Source: Bugulina stolonifera
Taxonomy: Eukaryota; Bryozoa; Gymnolaemata; Cheilostomatida; Bugulidae
Assembly (NCBI GenBank): GCA_935421135.1
Contig: OW285187.1
Coordinates: 25,172,429 to 25,236,428 of the forward strand
Direction of reading: 5' to 3'
Length of the DNA stretch: 64,000 nucleotides
The notes under the pieces are model-generated. The model was not told the DNA's origin. It searched no databases and worked only from the letters and a program-made list of their open reading frames with translations. The position numbers were made by a program, and so were the translations under genes. Within the stretch, counting starts at the first letter, position 1. Every line of letters begins with the position of its first letter. This document shows, piece after piece, positions 11,995 through 24,036 of the stretch.

Positions 11995-12448
11995 TCTTAC
12001 CATAGTGTATTTTTGTTCGTATAATATAATACTAATTAGTTATTATATGACTTCTATCAACAGTCATACAAAATTTACTGCATCAAGACGTAATCCAATA
12101 ATGTTAGTAAAAGTTATTGGTTTATGCTTTTCTACCTTCAATGATCTCATAAATTCCAGAGTCCAGATAGCTAATAGCTGGCAGGAACTAGTCACTGGTG
12201 TTTTTCGACTAATCAACTTGAGAGCCCAGTGAGAGGTCAACACTAAACACTACTTACATAATATAACATAATAACGTGTAGCCTCATTAGTAGCGGTGCC
12301 GGAAAAACACCGAACCATCGAACAGCGGAATGGAATAGGAATGGAAGGAATGGAATAGAAGTTGATTGGATATAAGTGATACAAACATGCATGATAATAA
12401 TGGTGTAAGATAAGACACATGCATGGATGGATATGAATAAGTATGAAT

Positions 12449-14034
12449 TAGGCCTGCACGGTGTTTCGGTTTCAAACGATGTAAACGGTGTGTGAACCCT
12501 CGGTGTTACACATCGGCAAATTTTTTATGCACCGAATCGCACCGGCACCGTGCCCAAACGATATATCGATGGTTCGGTGTAGTTCGATGTTATCGAACCG
12601 GACCGCTATGCCAGTAGTCATTAAATATTCATGCGGTCTAATATCACGTGTTCTTGTTTACCTCACTTCAAACTAGGTTGCATACCTTCGCTAATCCGTT
12701 TCAACATTAACTGCCATCGTGGCTGCGATTGATTATCAATGTTGTGGAGGTAATAATTATTATTAAATTATAATAAATTGATTCATAATTACGTAACTTA
12801 GCAGATTCTGGTATATTATATTCTATCGTTTGCATATGATTGCTTTGTTCATGAATAGTGTGCTGAAATAGAACAGTAGTATACGATCGAATATAATGGA
12901 TTATTATATAGTATAAAATAACCATTGGATTAATTATTTCTATTATAATTAATCTACTACTAATGTTCAAGTTTGGTTATATTCGCTTGTAACTAAGAAT
13001 AGCTACAATGCTTATAATAGTTAATCATTATTAATTATGGCTTTTTAATTTAAAATCGTTGTGTAGTTATGCTTTTGGTAAGCACCAGCTCTTTATTTAT
13101 TTAAAATAAGCTAAGCTAATACTAATGTTCAATCAATATTTTGTTGGTAGAATTCATCGGACTGAGCCATCGTAATATCCCATCTGAAGACAAATCTGCT
13201 AGATTCAATCGGTGGACACTGAATTATACCAAATCAGCAATCTATCAAGAAAGCTTGCAAGAAAGATTCCCTACATTATCATTACATCATTTCATATGCA
13301 ACTATGCTAGCGTTTCTTCTTTCTCTTGTGATATGAAGTTAGCCCATGTCATTTTAAATTTGTTATCTTTTTGTGTCAATGGTACGAGTGTGGTGGAAAC
13401 AATGTTTGCTGTTTTTCTTCTGTAATTTGGTCACAATCAGTAATAAATCTAATAAATTATATGTAGTCGGTTGGGTGTGTGTCCAGCCTCATGTTTTTAT
13501 ATTTAATATATTTATTAAAATTATATAAAATAGGTGAAGTAAGACCCAATGCAACTTACGACTCACTAGACTACATGGGCAAATACAAGATCTTGGGAGT
13601 AGGAGTAAGCACTGATTACTTTCATTAACCCAATAGCCACTTAAATAAAAATAATATACATAATACTATGTTTTAATGAAGCCCTGTCTGCCTGCCATAT
13701 CTGAAAATAAAATAAACAATGATTGGCATGAACTCATGTTGGAAGAAAGTGTTGAGGATTTTTGTTCCCTTGTATTGAACGGTCATGATGGGACAACTCT
13801 ATTAGGCGAACTAGCTCCTGGACCGGTTCGATCCGGTATATCGAACCAAAGTTGACACCGTCTAACACCGCTTGAGACCAGGATCAAGGGGTCCGGTTCG
13901 GTATATCGATCCAAATTTGGCATCGGTTGACACCGAATGAGACTAGGCACAAGAGAACCGGTGTCAACCGGTGTTTGATTACCACCACCCCAAAAACCGA
14001 ATATCAGTGGGGAGGCAACACCGGTGCAGGCCTA
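12449..14034. mobile_element. hAT-like non-autonomous DNA transposon, 1.6 kb
   Basis: The ends are inverted: taggcctgcacggtgtt on the left and, in reverse complement, taggcctgcaccggtgtt on the right. They are flanked by a perfect 8-base duplication, gtatgaat (12441-12448 and 14035-14042). An 8-base duplication with short termini is the hAT signature. Subterminal regions are full of ccggttcg and tatcgaacc words. The largest frame (13141-13425) does not resemble a transposase or BED finger that I can recognise, so the copy looks non-autonomous. Confidence 0.85.
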
Positions 14035-14144
14035 GTATGAATGCATATAATGTCAGTATAATGTCAATATACAAGAAGAGTAAGAACTCAGTTGTGTCCA
14101 GGCAGGCTGTTTCACCACAATACTTCCTTCTCTTGTCTAAATTC

Positions 14145-14182
14145 CATAGATATAATATAAACATATTTATATTATATCTATG
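14145..14182. repeat. Short AT-rich palindrome
   Basis: Arms catagatataatata and tatattatatctatg are perfect reverse complements around an 8-base centre. It could extrude as a hairpin. No function is evident. Confidence 0.6.
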
Positions 14183-15102
14183 CTAAATTCTCTCAATTTA
14201 TCAAAACATGAAGAAATCTCCAGCTTTCCATATCCCTTCCTACTGGAGGCTGATTGTTTGTTTTCAGCCAATGTGTCCTGTTTGTTCATTTAAGTAAGCA
14301 ATGAAACAACTCAAATTATAAATTTCCTTAAAATGAGCTTTCATTATGTTGTAATGGTGTGACAGTATGCCTAGCCCATGTGGCCACACCAGCACATGTT
14401 AGACTTATTTTCTTCATACAAATCAATATCAAAATGACGTGTTTTCTTGGCTGCCAATAGATGAGTGGCAGTAGAGTAGCAGTGCCCAGAGAGTAATGTT
14501 TCCGTTGCTAATCCACATGTTACAAATGTGCATTACACTGTATCTAAATATTATCATAATAATGATATGATATCCACATGTGCATGCTACAGCTGCCTGA
14601 AGCCCTGCCATTCACTACTAAACTAAATATACACTTTAGGGTACTGAAGTAGAGAGAAGACAACTTCACTCAAGCTGAGATTTTATTACCTGCAAACCAA
14701 ACCAAATATGGGACAGTAATAGGCTCTTAGTATTACTGAGTATGTATTGTCCATGACAATATTATACAATAATTTGAATAATATAAGGTAATGCTTGACT
14801 GACTGTAGTGGGCACAGAGCGAATACAGTATATATAATCTTCTTGTAGATATAAATACACACTGGGCTATTTGTGCTGTTTAGTGTGTATGCATACATAA
14901 TTTATTTATTATTATAATCATGTATGGAGGTCCCCATAACTGTTCTCAATAACAAGGAGTCATAGCCATAGAGATAGAGGGTATCTCTATGGTCATGCTC
15001 CTGCCTAGGAAGCCTAGCTAGATTTACACTCATTGAAAATGACTCCATTACTATGTGTGTTGTGTTTGACACATTCTGCAACAAATAATAAAATACGTCA
15101 GT

Positions 15103-15120
15103 TGTGATTGGCTGCTGGTT
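15103..15120 (+). promoter_or_regulatory. Shared promoter motif of family genes (inverted CCAAT), gene 3
   Basis: The word tgtgattggctgctggtt lies 183 bases before the ATG of gene 3. Nearly the same word precedes genes 4 and 5 at similar distances. It contains attgg, the reverse of a CCAAT box. I infer a common proximal promoter element retained after duplication. Confidence 0.55.
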
Positions 15121-15302
15121 GTATTGATTCTTATTAGTAGCGAAGCTGAGCTAGTAATGCATGTACAATGTACATGTAGGTTAGGCGTGTGCAGTTGCAG
15201 TCATAAAAACAACAATAGAGGAACTACTAACTAGCTGACTGAAGATCCAGTTTCTCTTCCTGTCTGTTGAATAAGACTGACTAGGACACAATCAACATCA
15301 GG

Positions 15303-17968
15303 ATGAGTTCATGGAGCGTCTCTTTCAAGACTTGTGTTCTGCTGACACTCCTTATCTCTGTAGTGGAAGCCAACACTGACAAGAAATCACTGAAATCTGA
15401 ATCTCTGAACTCTTCTAGTTCCTACTACTACCTTGATAATGGCTCCCAATGTAATACATATAGCGGCACACAATTCTTTTATAGCTTTAGCACTACTGCA
15501 TATGTAAATGCCTGGACATCAACCTATGACCGATATCCGCTTGGTTCATCATGCTACATCACATTTGGTTCATACCAATCTTATGGAATGAAGTACAGAT
15601 TTGCATCAAGCTCAAATTATATTGGCAGTGACAGCGGTGTTAGGCTGAATATTTATGCTAGCTCATCTAACTATGGCAGAAGAATGGTAAGTTAATACAC
15701 TGACTGTTGAGTACAAGATGTACTGCCCATGCATGCTGAGAAATGTTCATATTAGATATTATATTGATTTATAACTTCATGTATTTCACTTGATTTTGAT
15801 AAGTGGCCTCAAAAGTCAAGACCAATGCCAACAAAAAACATCCAGCCATAATTCATGAACCACCACCATTGGCTAAATCACTTTTCTATCCACCTATAGC
15901 AGAGATTGAAAAGGGGGCCATTGCTTGTCTTTCAATAAACCTACTACAAGGAGGTGCAATGCTATTCTCTATGTTTTCACAATTTCTGATTGCGGTAATG
16001 TGTATTTGGAGGTATCATTGTCACTATGTACACGCAGGAGAAGACAACATCTAATGTAAGTCCAAGTTGGAATTCTGGCTATGCCAAATTCATGTACATG
16101 TAATAGTAGTAGTGGACTGTGTCGAATATCTGTCCTATTTGAATAGAGTGAGCTAATGTGCTTGTTTATCTCTACATATAGGCAAGTTACACCAGCTCTA
16201 GTTACCTACCTACTTCTTACATCCACACCAGCACCGGTTATATCACCATAGAGTTAGAGAACTACCAAACATCATCTTACTATGACTTTGGACTGGTTGT
16301 GAAGAATTATGGTAAGTAATGAGTACATGTGCACTTAAAGAATCCTCTTAGTTTTCGGCTGACTTCCGGGCAGCATGAATAAAGCCTGCACCTTGTTGAT
16401 TATTATTATTGTCAAACACAAATAATATAGGCCCTACTAGGTGAGCCCCATGTTATTAGACATAGGTTATTTTGAATGCATTGAACTAAGTACTATGGCT
16501 TTGCAGTTGGTTGGTGAAGAAAGGTGTACTTGTACACTAATAATAACTAATGTCACATGTAACTGTAAATTGTAATATGGTAGGCATCCCTTTAGCAGAT
16601 CCACTCATGCCTTAGTTATTCTGATAGCAAAAAATTTTCTACTGCCGGCTTTTACAAGGATTCGGTTGTAATTTATATCTTATTGTGTTGTTGCCGTTAT
16701 ATTATAATGTATTAGAAATTAACAGTATTCACAGTGTTTCAAAAGATAGAATTAGAAGGGCCCGGGCTATGGATTCAGGATTAGAGGGATTGAGGGACTT
16801 GAGTTGTTAATTATATTCAGTACACTCTACAAACACTGTACAGCGGATTGAACATGGTGGAGATAACTCTGCTGCAGGCTGGAAGACAGTAAATTTTGAA
16901 CTAATGAAATTCCTAATTTTCGGTTATTTTAGTTGTTATAGTCTACATGTAATTGTTTATGTTTAGATGGATCTGACTACATGAGTACAACAGGGGAGAT
17001 TGTCGGACTGGTAGTAGGTGCTTGTGTGTTGGTGATAATCATTTGTGTGGTGATTCTGGTCGTTAGAAGAAGACGTAGATTGAGGATACTTAGAGGGGAT
17101 GTGCTTATAGCTCCAGCAGGTATTTGTTTATCTTTCTGGTAACTTCATTTGTCTCTCTTTAGAAAGCGCCTTTTTGTTGTTGGTTTTATAACATCATATT
17201 TTTACTGAAGTTATATAAATATATTTTGGTGGAAATATCTACCCTTAGGTTTTTATCTTGACCCCAAATTGGTAAAGGGACATTTCGAAAAAGGCAGTTC
17301 GAAACAGGACGTTTCACAACCAGACAGTTCGAAACAGAACAGTTCAAAATCGGACAGTTCGAAACTGTGTAGATTACATTTAGAAAAACACAACTTACAG
17401 ATAAATAATTTTAATTAATTAATTTAATTAATAAAATAATAAAAATAGTATTGAAAACAAAAATTGTTTTAAATCTGGTGGTTGGGGTTTGGGGTTAGGG
17501 GTTTCGAACTGTTCGGTGTTGAACTGTCTAGTTTCGAAACGTCCTGTTTGTAACTGTCTTTTTTGAATAGTCGCAAATTTCCCCAACGTGCTAGCTGCAT
17601 TACTTGCGTATTTAGTACACTATTATGGCTCTTATCACAACTGATGATTTACAGGCCCAGCTGCCTACCCTCAGCCTAGCTATGGGAGTGTAACCACCAC
17701 CACAACCAGTAACTATCCACCACCACCAAGTTATCCTGGGCCACCCCCTGCAGGATCCACAGGCTATCCTGGGCCACCACCTGCAGGATCCACAGGCTAC
17801 CCTCAACCTCCACCACCTGCAGGATCCACAGGCTACCCTCAACCTCCACCACCTGCAGGATCCACGGGCTACCCTCAACCTCCACCACCTGCAGGATTCA
17901 CAGGCTATCCTCAACCACCACCACCTGCAGGATTCACAGGCTATCCTCAACCACCACCTGCTAAGTAG
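15303..17968 (+). CDS. Receptor-like family gene 3: membrane protein with GYPQPPPP-repeat tail
   Basis: Four exons, 15303-15686, 16182-16311, 16967-17119 and 17655-17968, give 326 residues. The signal peptide (VLLTLLISVVEA) is followed by an ectodomain with SSYYYLDNGSQC, YPLGSSCYITF, YGMKYRFASSSNYIGS, LNIYASSSNYG, LPTSY and YYDFGLVVKNY. The transmembrane helix spans about 183-204 and is followed by RRRRRLRILRGDVL, a basic juxtamembrane stretch shared with gene 4. The tail has YGSV, PPPPSYPG and then six repeats based on PPPPAGSTGYPQ. Pro/Gly/Tyr repeats of this sort are flexible, low-complexity tails. The exon 3 length (153 nt) equals that of gene 4 and differs from genes 1 and 2 (186 nt), marking a subfamily. 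Biochemical role unknown; a trafficking-controlled receptor or adhesion protein is my inference. Confidence 0.87.
17270..17585. repeat. Foldback repeat built on the word gttcgaaac, copy 2
   Basis: This intron 3 stretch of gene 3 starts aaagggacatttcgaaaaag, continues with cagttcgaaacaggacg and ends with the complementary words. It shares its order of words with 3596-3960 inside intron 1 of gene 1, including the central gtgtagattacatttagaa and the ggggtttggggttagggg stretch. Confidence 0.75.
17738..17947 (+). repeat. Coding minisatellite, 33/36-bp units, in the tail exon of gene 3
   Basis: Two 33-base and four 36-base units follow each other, each containing cctgcaggatccacaggct or a one-base variant. 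All unit lengths are multiples of three, so the frame is kept and each unit adds PPPPAGSTGYPQ or a shorter form. Gene 4 has a single equivalent segment. Confidence 0.93.
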
Positions 17969-18075
17969 TTGGCTAACAATATACAGGCATTGACACTTAT
18001 TCCATGATAGAGCTGCTGTTACATATAATGTACATGTAGTAGCTAGATCAGTTGCCAACATCACTACTTCTCAAC

Positions 18076-18081
18076 AATAAA
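18076..18081 (+). promoter_or_regulatory. Poly(A) signal AATAAA, gene 3
   Basis: Canonical hexamer about 110 bases after the stop codon of gene 3. Confidence 0.6.
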
Positions 18082-18767
18082 ATGTATAACCATAGTCAAG
18101 TGTACACATACGTAGGCTATACATATTATATAGGTATAATATGTATACATATGCATGTAATAGGCCTACTCATGTAGGTAATAATAATATGTATTAATAC
18201 ATAATATGTATATATATTAATACATGTACATGGATTGCATATATATATATAATAGTGTACTAAAACTCGCCAGCCTTTTGCATTTCAATTTGTTATAGCT
18301 AGCTTATACTAAGTATAAGCCTATTTTTCTATAAATAGATGACATTTCTGTTAGTTTACAAATTATAAGAATTTTGATATTAATTGAATAGCACTGTGAA
18401 ACACTTTAATAGATTATGGGCAATAAAGCCAACAACTCAACCACAGAGGGCAGACAATTCCTTACAGTGTAGTTTATCATGGTCAGAGTAAGGTACATCG
18501 TATACATGTAAATAAATTACTCAACAGAAGTTAACGGTAGCCTACTATAAATATGTGTATACTTACTTGTACACTACTGATTAGTGTACATAAAAGTACA
18601 TACCTACACTTACACATTACACTTACATTGCACAAGTCAGAATCTGTCTATTCTGCTTTGGTTTAAATACAATGTACAAAATGTATATAGGTGATCGGCA
18701 TTGGTTGAGGAAGAAATAAAATGACCTTCATAGGTTTGAGAAGTGGGTGCTCTGCACATGCAATGCC

Positions 18768-19294
18768 TACCCTAAAAGCAGAAATATTTCGTGGAAGAAA
18801 GTTTCGCGAGTTTGCTAATCCTGGAGCAATTTACGATAGAAATATTTAGCGAGTTTGGCCTATCGCAAAATTTGTTCAAGTCCCAAAATTGATGTTTAAG
18901 CATATTCCAGCATTAAAACCAAGCTTGGCTAAGCTCTGTTTACTCAGATTTAAACCCCACTTACATACAGTACAAAACTACAGCTGACTCCTATATAGTG
19001 CAGTAAGCCCACGTTGTAAGGTCAAGTAATTACCATAGCTTGTTAAAAAATCCTCTGATTAAGTTCCTACTCTAGGCTACTTACCAATTATGTTATAGCA
19101 AATACTTGCTGCTTTGTAAAATATCCAACTATGTATCATATAGCTATATAGCTGCATGTATGGTCTGCTTAAACCAGAAATTATTTAAACCAGTTTGAAA
19201 GCAGATATTAATAGCGATGGAAATTATTTGCGAGTTTGTCACTCGCGAAATTCGCAAAAGTTAAAACTCGCAAAATGTATCTGCTTTTAGGTAT
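18768..19294. mobile_element. MITE-like element with gcgagttt words
   Basis: Ends ctaccctaaaagcagaaat and, in reverse complement from the right, gtaatacctaaaagcagata form an inverted pair of about 20 imperfect bases. Subterminal words gcgagttt and actcgcgaa occur in both orientations. The interior is non-coding. Flanking duplication is not clear. Confidence 0.5.
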
Positions 19295-19812
19295 TACAGT
19301 GTATAGGGTCGGGATAAAGGAGGGTGTTTGAACTATATGAAGTCATGTCCATAATTTTATATAACTTGGCCTACGAGCAAACAGCCGAACTTTACACCCT
19401 ATTTCAAGGGAAAAGGGTAATGTGTGAATGTGAACTATTTGGTTAATCCAAACCATCTACAAGGCACATGCACATGCACAACAGTATACTTGTGATAATG
19501 AAGATTAGCCTGAGTTTCAGCGATTATTCTTGAAGGTAGACGGATCATTCCGCGGAAATAGCTTTAGTGCTTATAAACTTCACAACAATAAGGTCAAACG
19601 TCTCAAACTGGTACCATGTTGTTAAAATAATTATATCAGCATGATGCAAAATGTGCGCATTAGACACCCATGTTTCGTTCAGTAGATCTATGTCTATATT
19701 GAAGCACATTATTTTTGCTTTGAACGCTGCATAGGAAAAAAGTGGTGGTACTCTGCCCCCCTCTTGAGCTACTTTATATAATACTGTAGTCTGTAGGCTA
19801 ACAGGTGTGAAC

Positions 19813-19830
19813 TGTGATTGGCTGTTGGCT
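19813..19830 (+). promoter_or_regulatory. Shared promoter motif of family genes (inverted CCAAT), gene 4
   Basis: The word tgtgattggctgttggct lies 130 bases before the ATG of gene 4. Two GATAAG words follow about 15 bases downstream, and gene 5 also has ttatc and gataag words just after its copy. Confidence 0.55.
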
Positions 19831-19959
19831 GTGGTGAACAAACAGATAAGATAAGTGATATTTACCACCAAAAGTTCAGTTTACAAGCTCCTATCGAATC
19901 AGAGACCATCAGTGCGTTTGCTGTTTTGTCTGCTCTACACTGATACAATCAGCATTAAG

Positions 19960-22096
19960 ATGAGTTCATGGGGTGTCTTTCTCAAAACTTGTGTTCTGCT
20001 GATATTCTTTATCTCCGTGGTAGAAGTTAAGACTGAATCCACCACATCTAAATCATTGAGCTCTTCAACTCGTTACTACTACCTTGATAATAACTCTCAA
20101 TGCTCTAAGTATGGAGTTAGCAAGTATTTTAATTCCTTCGGTGACACTGCATATGTATACGCATGGAGATATTCTTCCAGTCGGTATCCACTTGGTTCAT
20201 CATGCTACATCACATTCTCTTCATATGGAGCCTACGGAATGAAGTATAAATTTGCGTCAAAATCAAATTACATCGGCTCAGGAGGTGCAGAGTTGAATAT
20301 TTATGCAAGTTCATCCAATTTTGGCTCAAAATTGGTAAGTTCAAACTTGTTTATCATTGAAACCATAGCATGTCTATGTTATTCCTGATCCTTTTATAAA
20401 TATTATTCTTATTACCTGTAAATGAAAAAAAATTCTTTGTAATTGTATATCATTCTTCTTATTCTTATCATTGAACAGAGGTTTTATGTCAGGTAAAGCT
20501 ATACTTGTTTATTTTAGGCGACCTACACTAGCTACAGTAGCCTACCGACATCTTACCAGCACACGGACAGTTTATATATTACGATAGAGCTCGAGAACTA
20601 TCAAAGATCTACTAATTTTGACTTTGAGCTAATAGTTAAGAACTACGGTAAGAGCACTGCTACATGTACATGTATCTATGACTTCTATCCTAGACTTGTT
20701 CAATTACAAATCCCAAACGACTGAATCGGCTGTGAAACAACGAGACACAAACAGCTTTTTGTGGTACATGGCTACAGTCAGCCACAAACCGCTTTTTCAT
20801 GGTATGTGGTTACACTCAACCACAAACCACTTTTTCATGGTACATGGTTACAGTCAGTCACAAACAGCTTTTTATGGTACATGGTTACAGTTGATAACAC
20901 TACACTGATTGCAGTTTTAACTGTTGTACCATGTACCACAATTAGGTATGTGTAGTTTGTTCACCACTAGGTAGCGCTCTACTGTTATAGCCTAATTCGA
21001 TCTCACAGGAGTTAGTCGAATGTAGCTCCGGGTCTCTAATACTTGACCACGTGCAGGTACATATTTATACTAGCTGTTCACCTGGGCTTACGCCGAATGG
21101 GGACGGCAAGGACCAGTCACTGGTCTACGGCTAGCACCGCAGTGCAATTCCAGTGCTGACTCCTAAGCACAGGCTGCGGCTCTTCTGGGTAAGTGGTAAG
21201 TATGGAATAATCCAGGTAAGAGAAAGATCTTCATTTCTCCACATTTTAGAAAGTACTGCGCTTCCATCTAGCAGACTCGTGCTTATATACTATATAGTAC
21301 CAAGGAGTAACAATCTTCCAGGAAAATGTAGTTAGACCGGTTATAAAAAGGCTTCTTCACGTAGGCGGGACATCAATTAGACATGTTGCTTGTGAAGAGA
21401 CTTACTGCATCTTGTCTGAACTCAAAAAATAAGTTGTTCATGTTTAGACGATCTGGATCATTACACAAGCACTGGTGAAATCGTTGGACTGACGGTAGGA
21501 AGTGTTGTGTTTTTCATAATTCTCTGTGTGCTGATTGCGGTCGTTAGAAGAAGACGTAGACTGAGAATACTAAGAGGGGATGTACTCATTACCTCATCAG
21601 GTATTTGTTATATATGATCTGTTCCTATATCGTCTTGTCTCTGATTATAAGTTTTATTATAATCTAGTGTAATTCATTGTGTAATTGTAATGTGTGCCCG
21701 TTATAAACTAGCACTTAGTTGAAGGAGTTTTTTTGTAAACAGTTTGAACAGTCTACTGTTATCAAAAGTCCTACTGAATATCAAACTGTTATCAAAGCCT
21801 TAGGGCTAGCTGATCAAAGTATGAATGTACAACGAATGTAGATAAGGACTGGTGTAGGCTAACTATACTCAATACTGATGATGATATTTCATGTTTGACT
21901 TCCAGGTTCTTCCTCCAACTATAACTACCCTACTGGACCTGTACCCTACCCTCAACCTAGCTATGGAAGTGTAACCACCACCACAACCAGTAACTATCCA
22001 CCACCACCAAGTTATCCTGGACCACCCCCTGCAGGATCCACTGGATACTCCCAACCCCCACCCCCTGTTAACTATCCTCCTGCACCCCCCAAGTAA
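19960..22096 (+). CDS. Receptor-like family gene 4: membrane protein with Pro/Tyr-rich tail
   Basis: Four exons, 19960-20334, 20518-20647, 21448-21600 and 21906-22096, give 282 residues. The ATG is placed at the conserved MSSWGVFLKT start rather than at an upstream open frame. The ectodomain has TRYYYLDNNSQC, YPLGSSCYITF, YGMKYKFASKSNYIGS, LNIYASSSNFG, LPTSYQHT and NFDFELIVKNY. The transmembrane helix is at about 180-201, followed by RRRRRLRILRGDVL. The tail carries YGSVTTTTTSNY, PPPPSYPG and one AGSTGY segment, so it looks like the unexpanded form of the gene 3 tail. It is the most compact copy, and I see no large transposon in its introns. Role unknown; the same inferences apply as for gene 3. 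Confidence 0.87.
20746..20892 (+). repeat. Tandem repeat, 37-38-bp unit, about four copies
   Basis: Copies start at 20746, 20783, 20821 and 20859 and contain ctttttcatggtacatgg and cagtcagccacaaac words with some divergence. They lie in intron 2 of gene 4. The open frames across them are repeat artefacts. Confidence 0.8.
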
Positions 22097-22305
22097 TCCA
22101 CTGACATAACAACCATATTATTCTACACAGCAGTAGATTCAAATCATATACTATTTTGTATTTGAACATGCAGGACAATATCAAAAATACTAAGTCCAAA
22201 TTTGTAACGATGCCATGGTCTTGAGTATTTCATTAAACCTGTAGTCTTATATTTTAGGCGCAGTAATTACATGTATTAGACTACATTCTTTCAAATCTTT
22301 CTACA

Positions 22306-22311
22306 AATAAA
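22306..22311 (+). promoter_or_regulatory. Poly(A) signal AATAAA, gene 4
   Basis: Canonical hexamer about 210 bases after the stop codon of gene 4. Confidence 0.5.
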
Positions 22312-23874
22312 TTTACTAAACACTATTGATTATTCCCATTTCCATATGATGAGCCACATGTGAGCCCTACGCAAAGAATGGTCACTCTTTTCATATTCTA
22401 GCGAGAGATTAAAAGCTAAACTTTGTTAGGAAGCATTTACCTGCGCAGTGGTACTAGTTTACAGTCACAATTCACTGTACGTGTACACCTCTCCTGTGAC
22501 TATGCTTTGTGAGGATACATAACCTAACTACGTACATAGAGTAGAATATAGAGAACTTGAAGGTGAAAGGAGACCAGAACTAGAGCTATTGTTGTTGTCT
22601 ATTATGGTACACCTGTGTATCCAGCTAGGCAGTTACAAAGAAGCATATTGCCGTGAATTATTATTTTGCTGTTTCATGTTTGGGAATATAGTGCCTCTCT
22701 TTTAATGTATTGGTATGGCTATGTTGAAGCCAAGGCTATGTGATCAAGGGTTATTGTCACTACCAACCCTCAACTGCTCTCGGATATTGGCAGCTATTAT
22801 TGGCATGCGTCCAATGCTCATTATCTCAACCAGTTTGAAATCTGCAGTATCAGGGCCTCAAAATGGTCATTTACTAAAGGAAATGTTCAAAATGTCACAA
22901 TTCATTCAGTTGTATTGCATGTACATGTGTGATGTACATGTATAATATTATAATATTGTAACATTATATCTATCAACTGTACTACTTCCATGTGTGCTGG
23001 TTTACTTGCTATACCATTATCATTATTATAGAAAAAAATCTGTGTGGGCCCCAAAGACTAAAATCTAGTGCAATGATACTAAACTGATAGTTCTCATAAT
23101 AAACCCATGTGATAGCTACATGTATATATTGGGCAAGTCGGAGTACACTTATCGAATTTTCTCATGACAAGATTAGGCTGTATTATTTCACTATACTATT
23201 TCATCCAACCATGCAATGTTTTATGTAGGCCTACATAATATATATTCTGATTCAACATTCGGCCTTGAGATAACGAATACTAACAGATAAGGTTCTAGAC
23301 ATGTGATTGTGAGGGTTCTATTACTGTAATATAGATCATAGCTGAGTATGCATGTGGTTTCAACACAAGCACTGTAAATCTCCTTATCACCACTATAATG
23401 GGTATGAGATACTATACCATATAGGTCCTATTTACTGTTGTGAACTTGTTCCTACATCTCTGAAAATATCCAGTTCTTGACACTTACAGAGGCTATTAAT
23501 AGATGTACATGCTACCTAATCATCTAGCACAGGGAATTCAAATAACAGCCTGGCTTTCTAAAAGGTGGTAGCTGTATACAGTTACCAACTACATGTACAT
23601 ATAGTTGGCAGCTCACAAATAAATATCCTTGCAATAAAAATTATTATAATGTAACTGACAAAACCAGTATAAACTACAGTACATAGTTAGCCTGCTATTT
23701 GAAGGAGTCGTCTTCCTTGTTTACTTCTGTTTTCTTTGCTGTCTGCTAAACCCCAACCCAAAATGCACTAACCCAGAACCTGAATCTCAGTCTATCAAAA
23801 CAGTGTAGGCCTACAGTACTGAACCTAACTGGAGTAAATTGAAATTTTGTTGCATAGCTACCATGCAGCATAAA

Positions 23875-24036
23875 GAAGACAACTTCTGCTGGAATTTCCC
23901 AAAAGAAAGTGTAAAATTCATGGCAAAGATGCCCATTATTCTTAGCAAAGTGGAGTTAGGTGCAGAAGTGGAGAAATTTGAGATAGCCTATGTTCTTCGC
24001 CAAAGATGAAGCAGGAGAAGTTGTCTTCTCTATATT
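23875..24036. mobile_element. Short MITE-like element with gaagacaactt ends
   Basis: The left end reads agaagacaacttctgct and the right end, reverse-complemented, agaagacaacttctcctgct. The 160-base interior is non-coding. The end word belongs to the gttgtcctctc family scattered through the window. Confidence 0.55.

Larger units (their letters stand above)
11995..15302. other. Spacer between family genes 2 and 3
   Basis: No family exon is seen. About half is the hAT-like element at 12449-14034. A fragment with similar caccgaaccatcgaac words lies just before it, near 12293-12330, and may be part of a related copy. A short palindrome follows at 14145-14182 and the gene 3 promoter motif at 15103. 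Confidence 0.6.
17969..19959. other. Spacer between family genes 3 and 4
   Basis: It begins with the 3' UTR and poly(A) signal of gene 3, then an AT-rich tract near 18110-18260 with tatatata runs, a foldback element at 18768-19294 and the gene 4 promoter motif. No exon is recognised. Confidence 0.6.

Noticed and set aside
13141..13425. 94-codon frame inside the hAT-like element
   Set aside because: No BED finger or hAT dimerisation motif seen, so I did not call a transposase.
17612..18064. 150-codon minus-strand frame rich in Trp and Arg
   Set aside because: It is the antisense shadow of the proline-repeat exon of gene 3; its length comes from the in-frame repeat.
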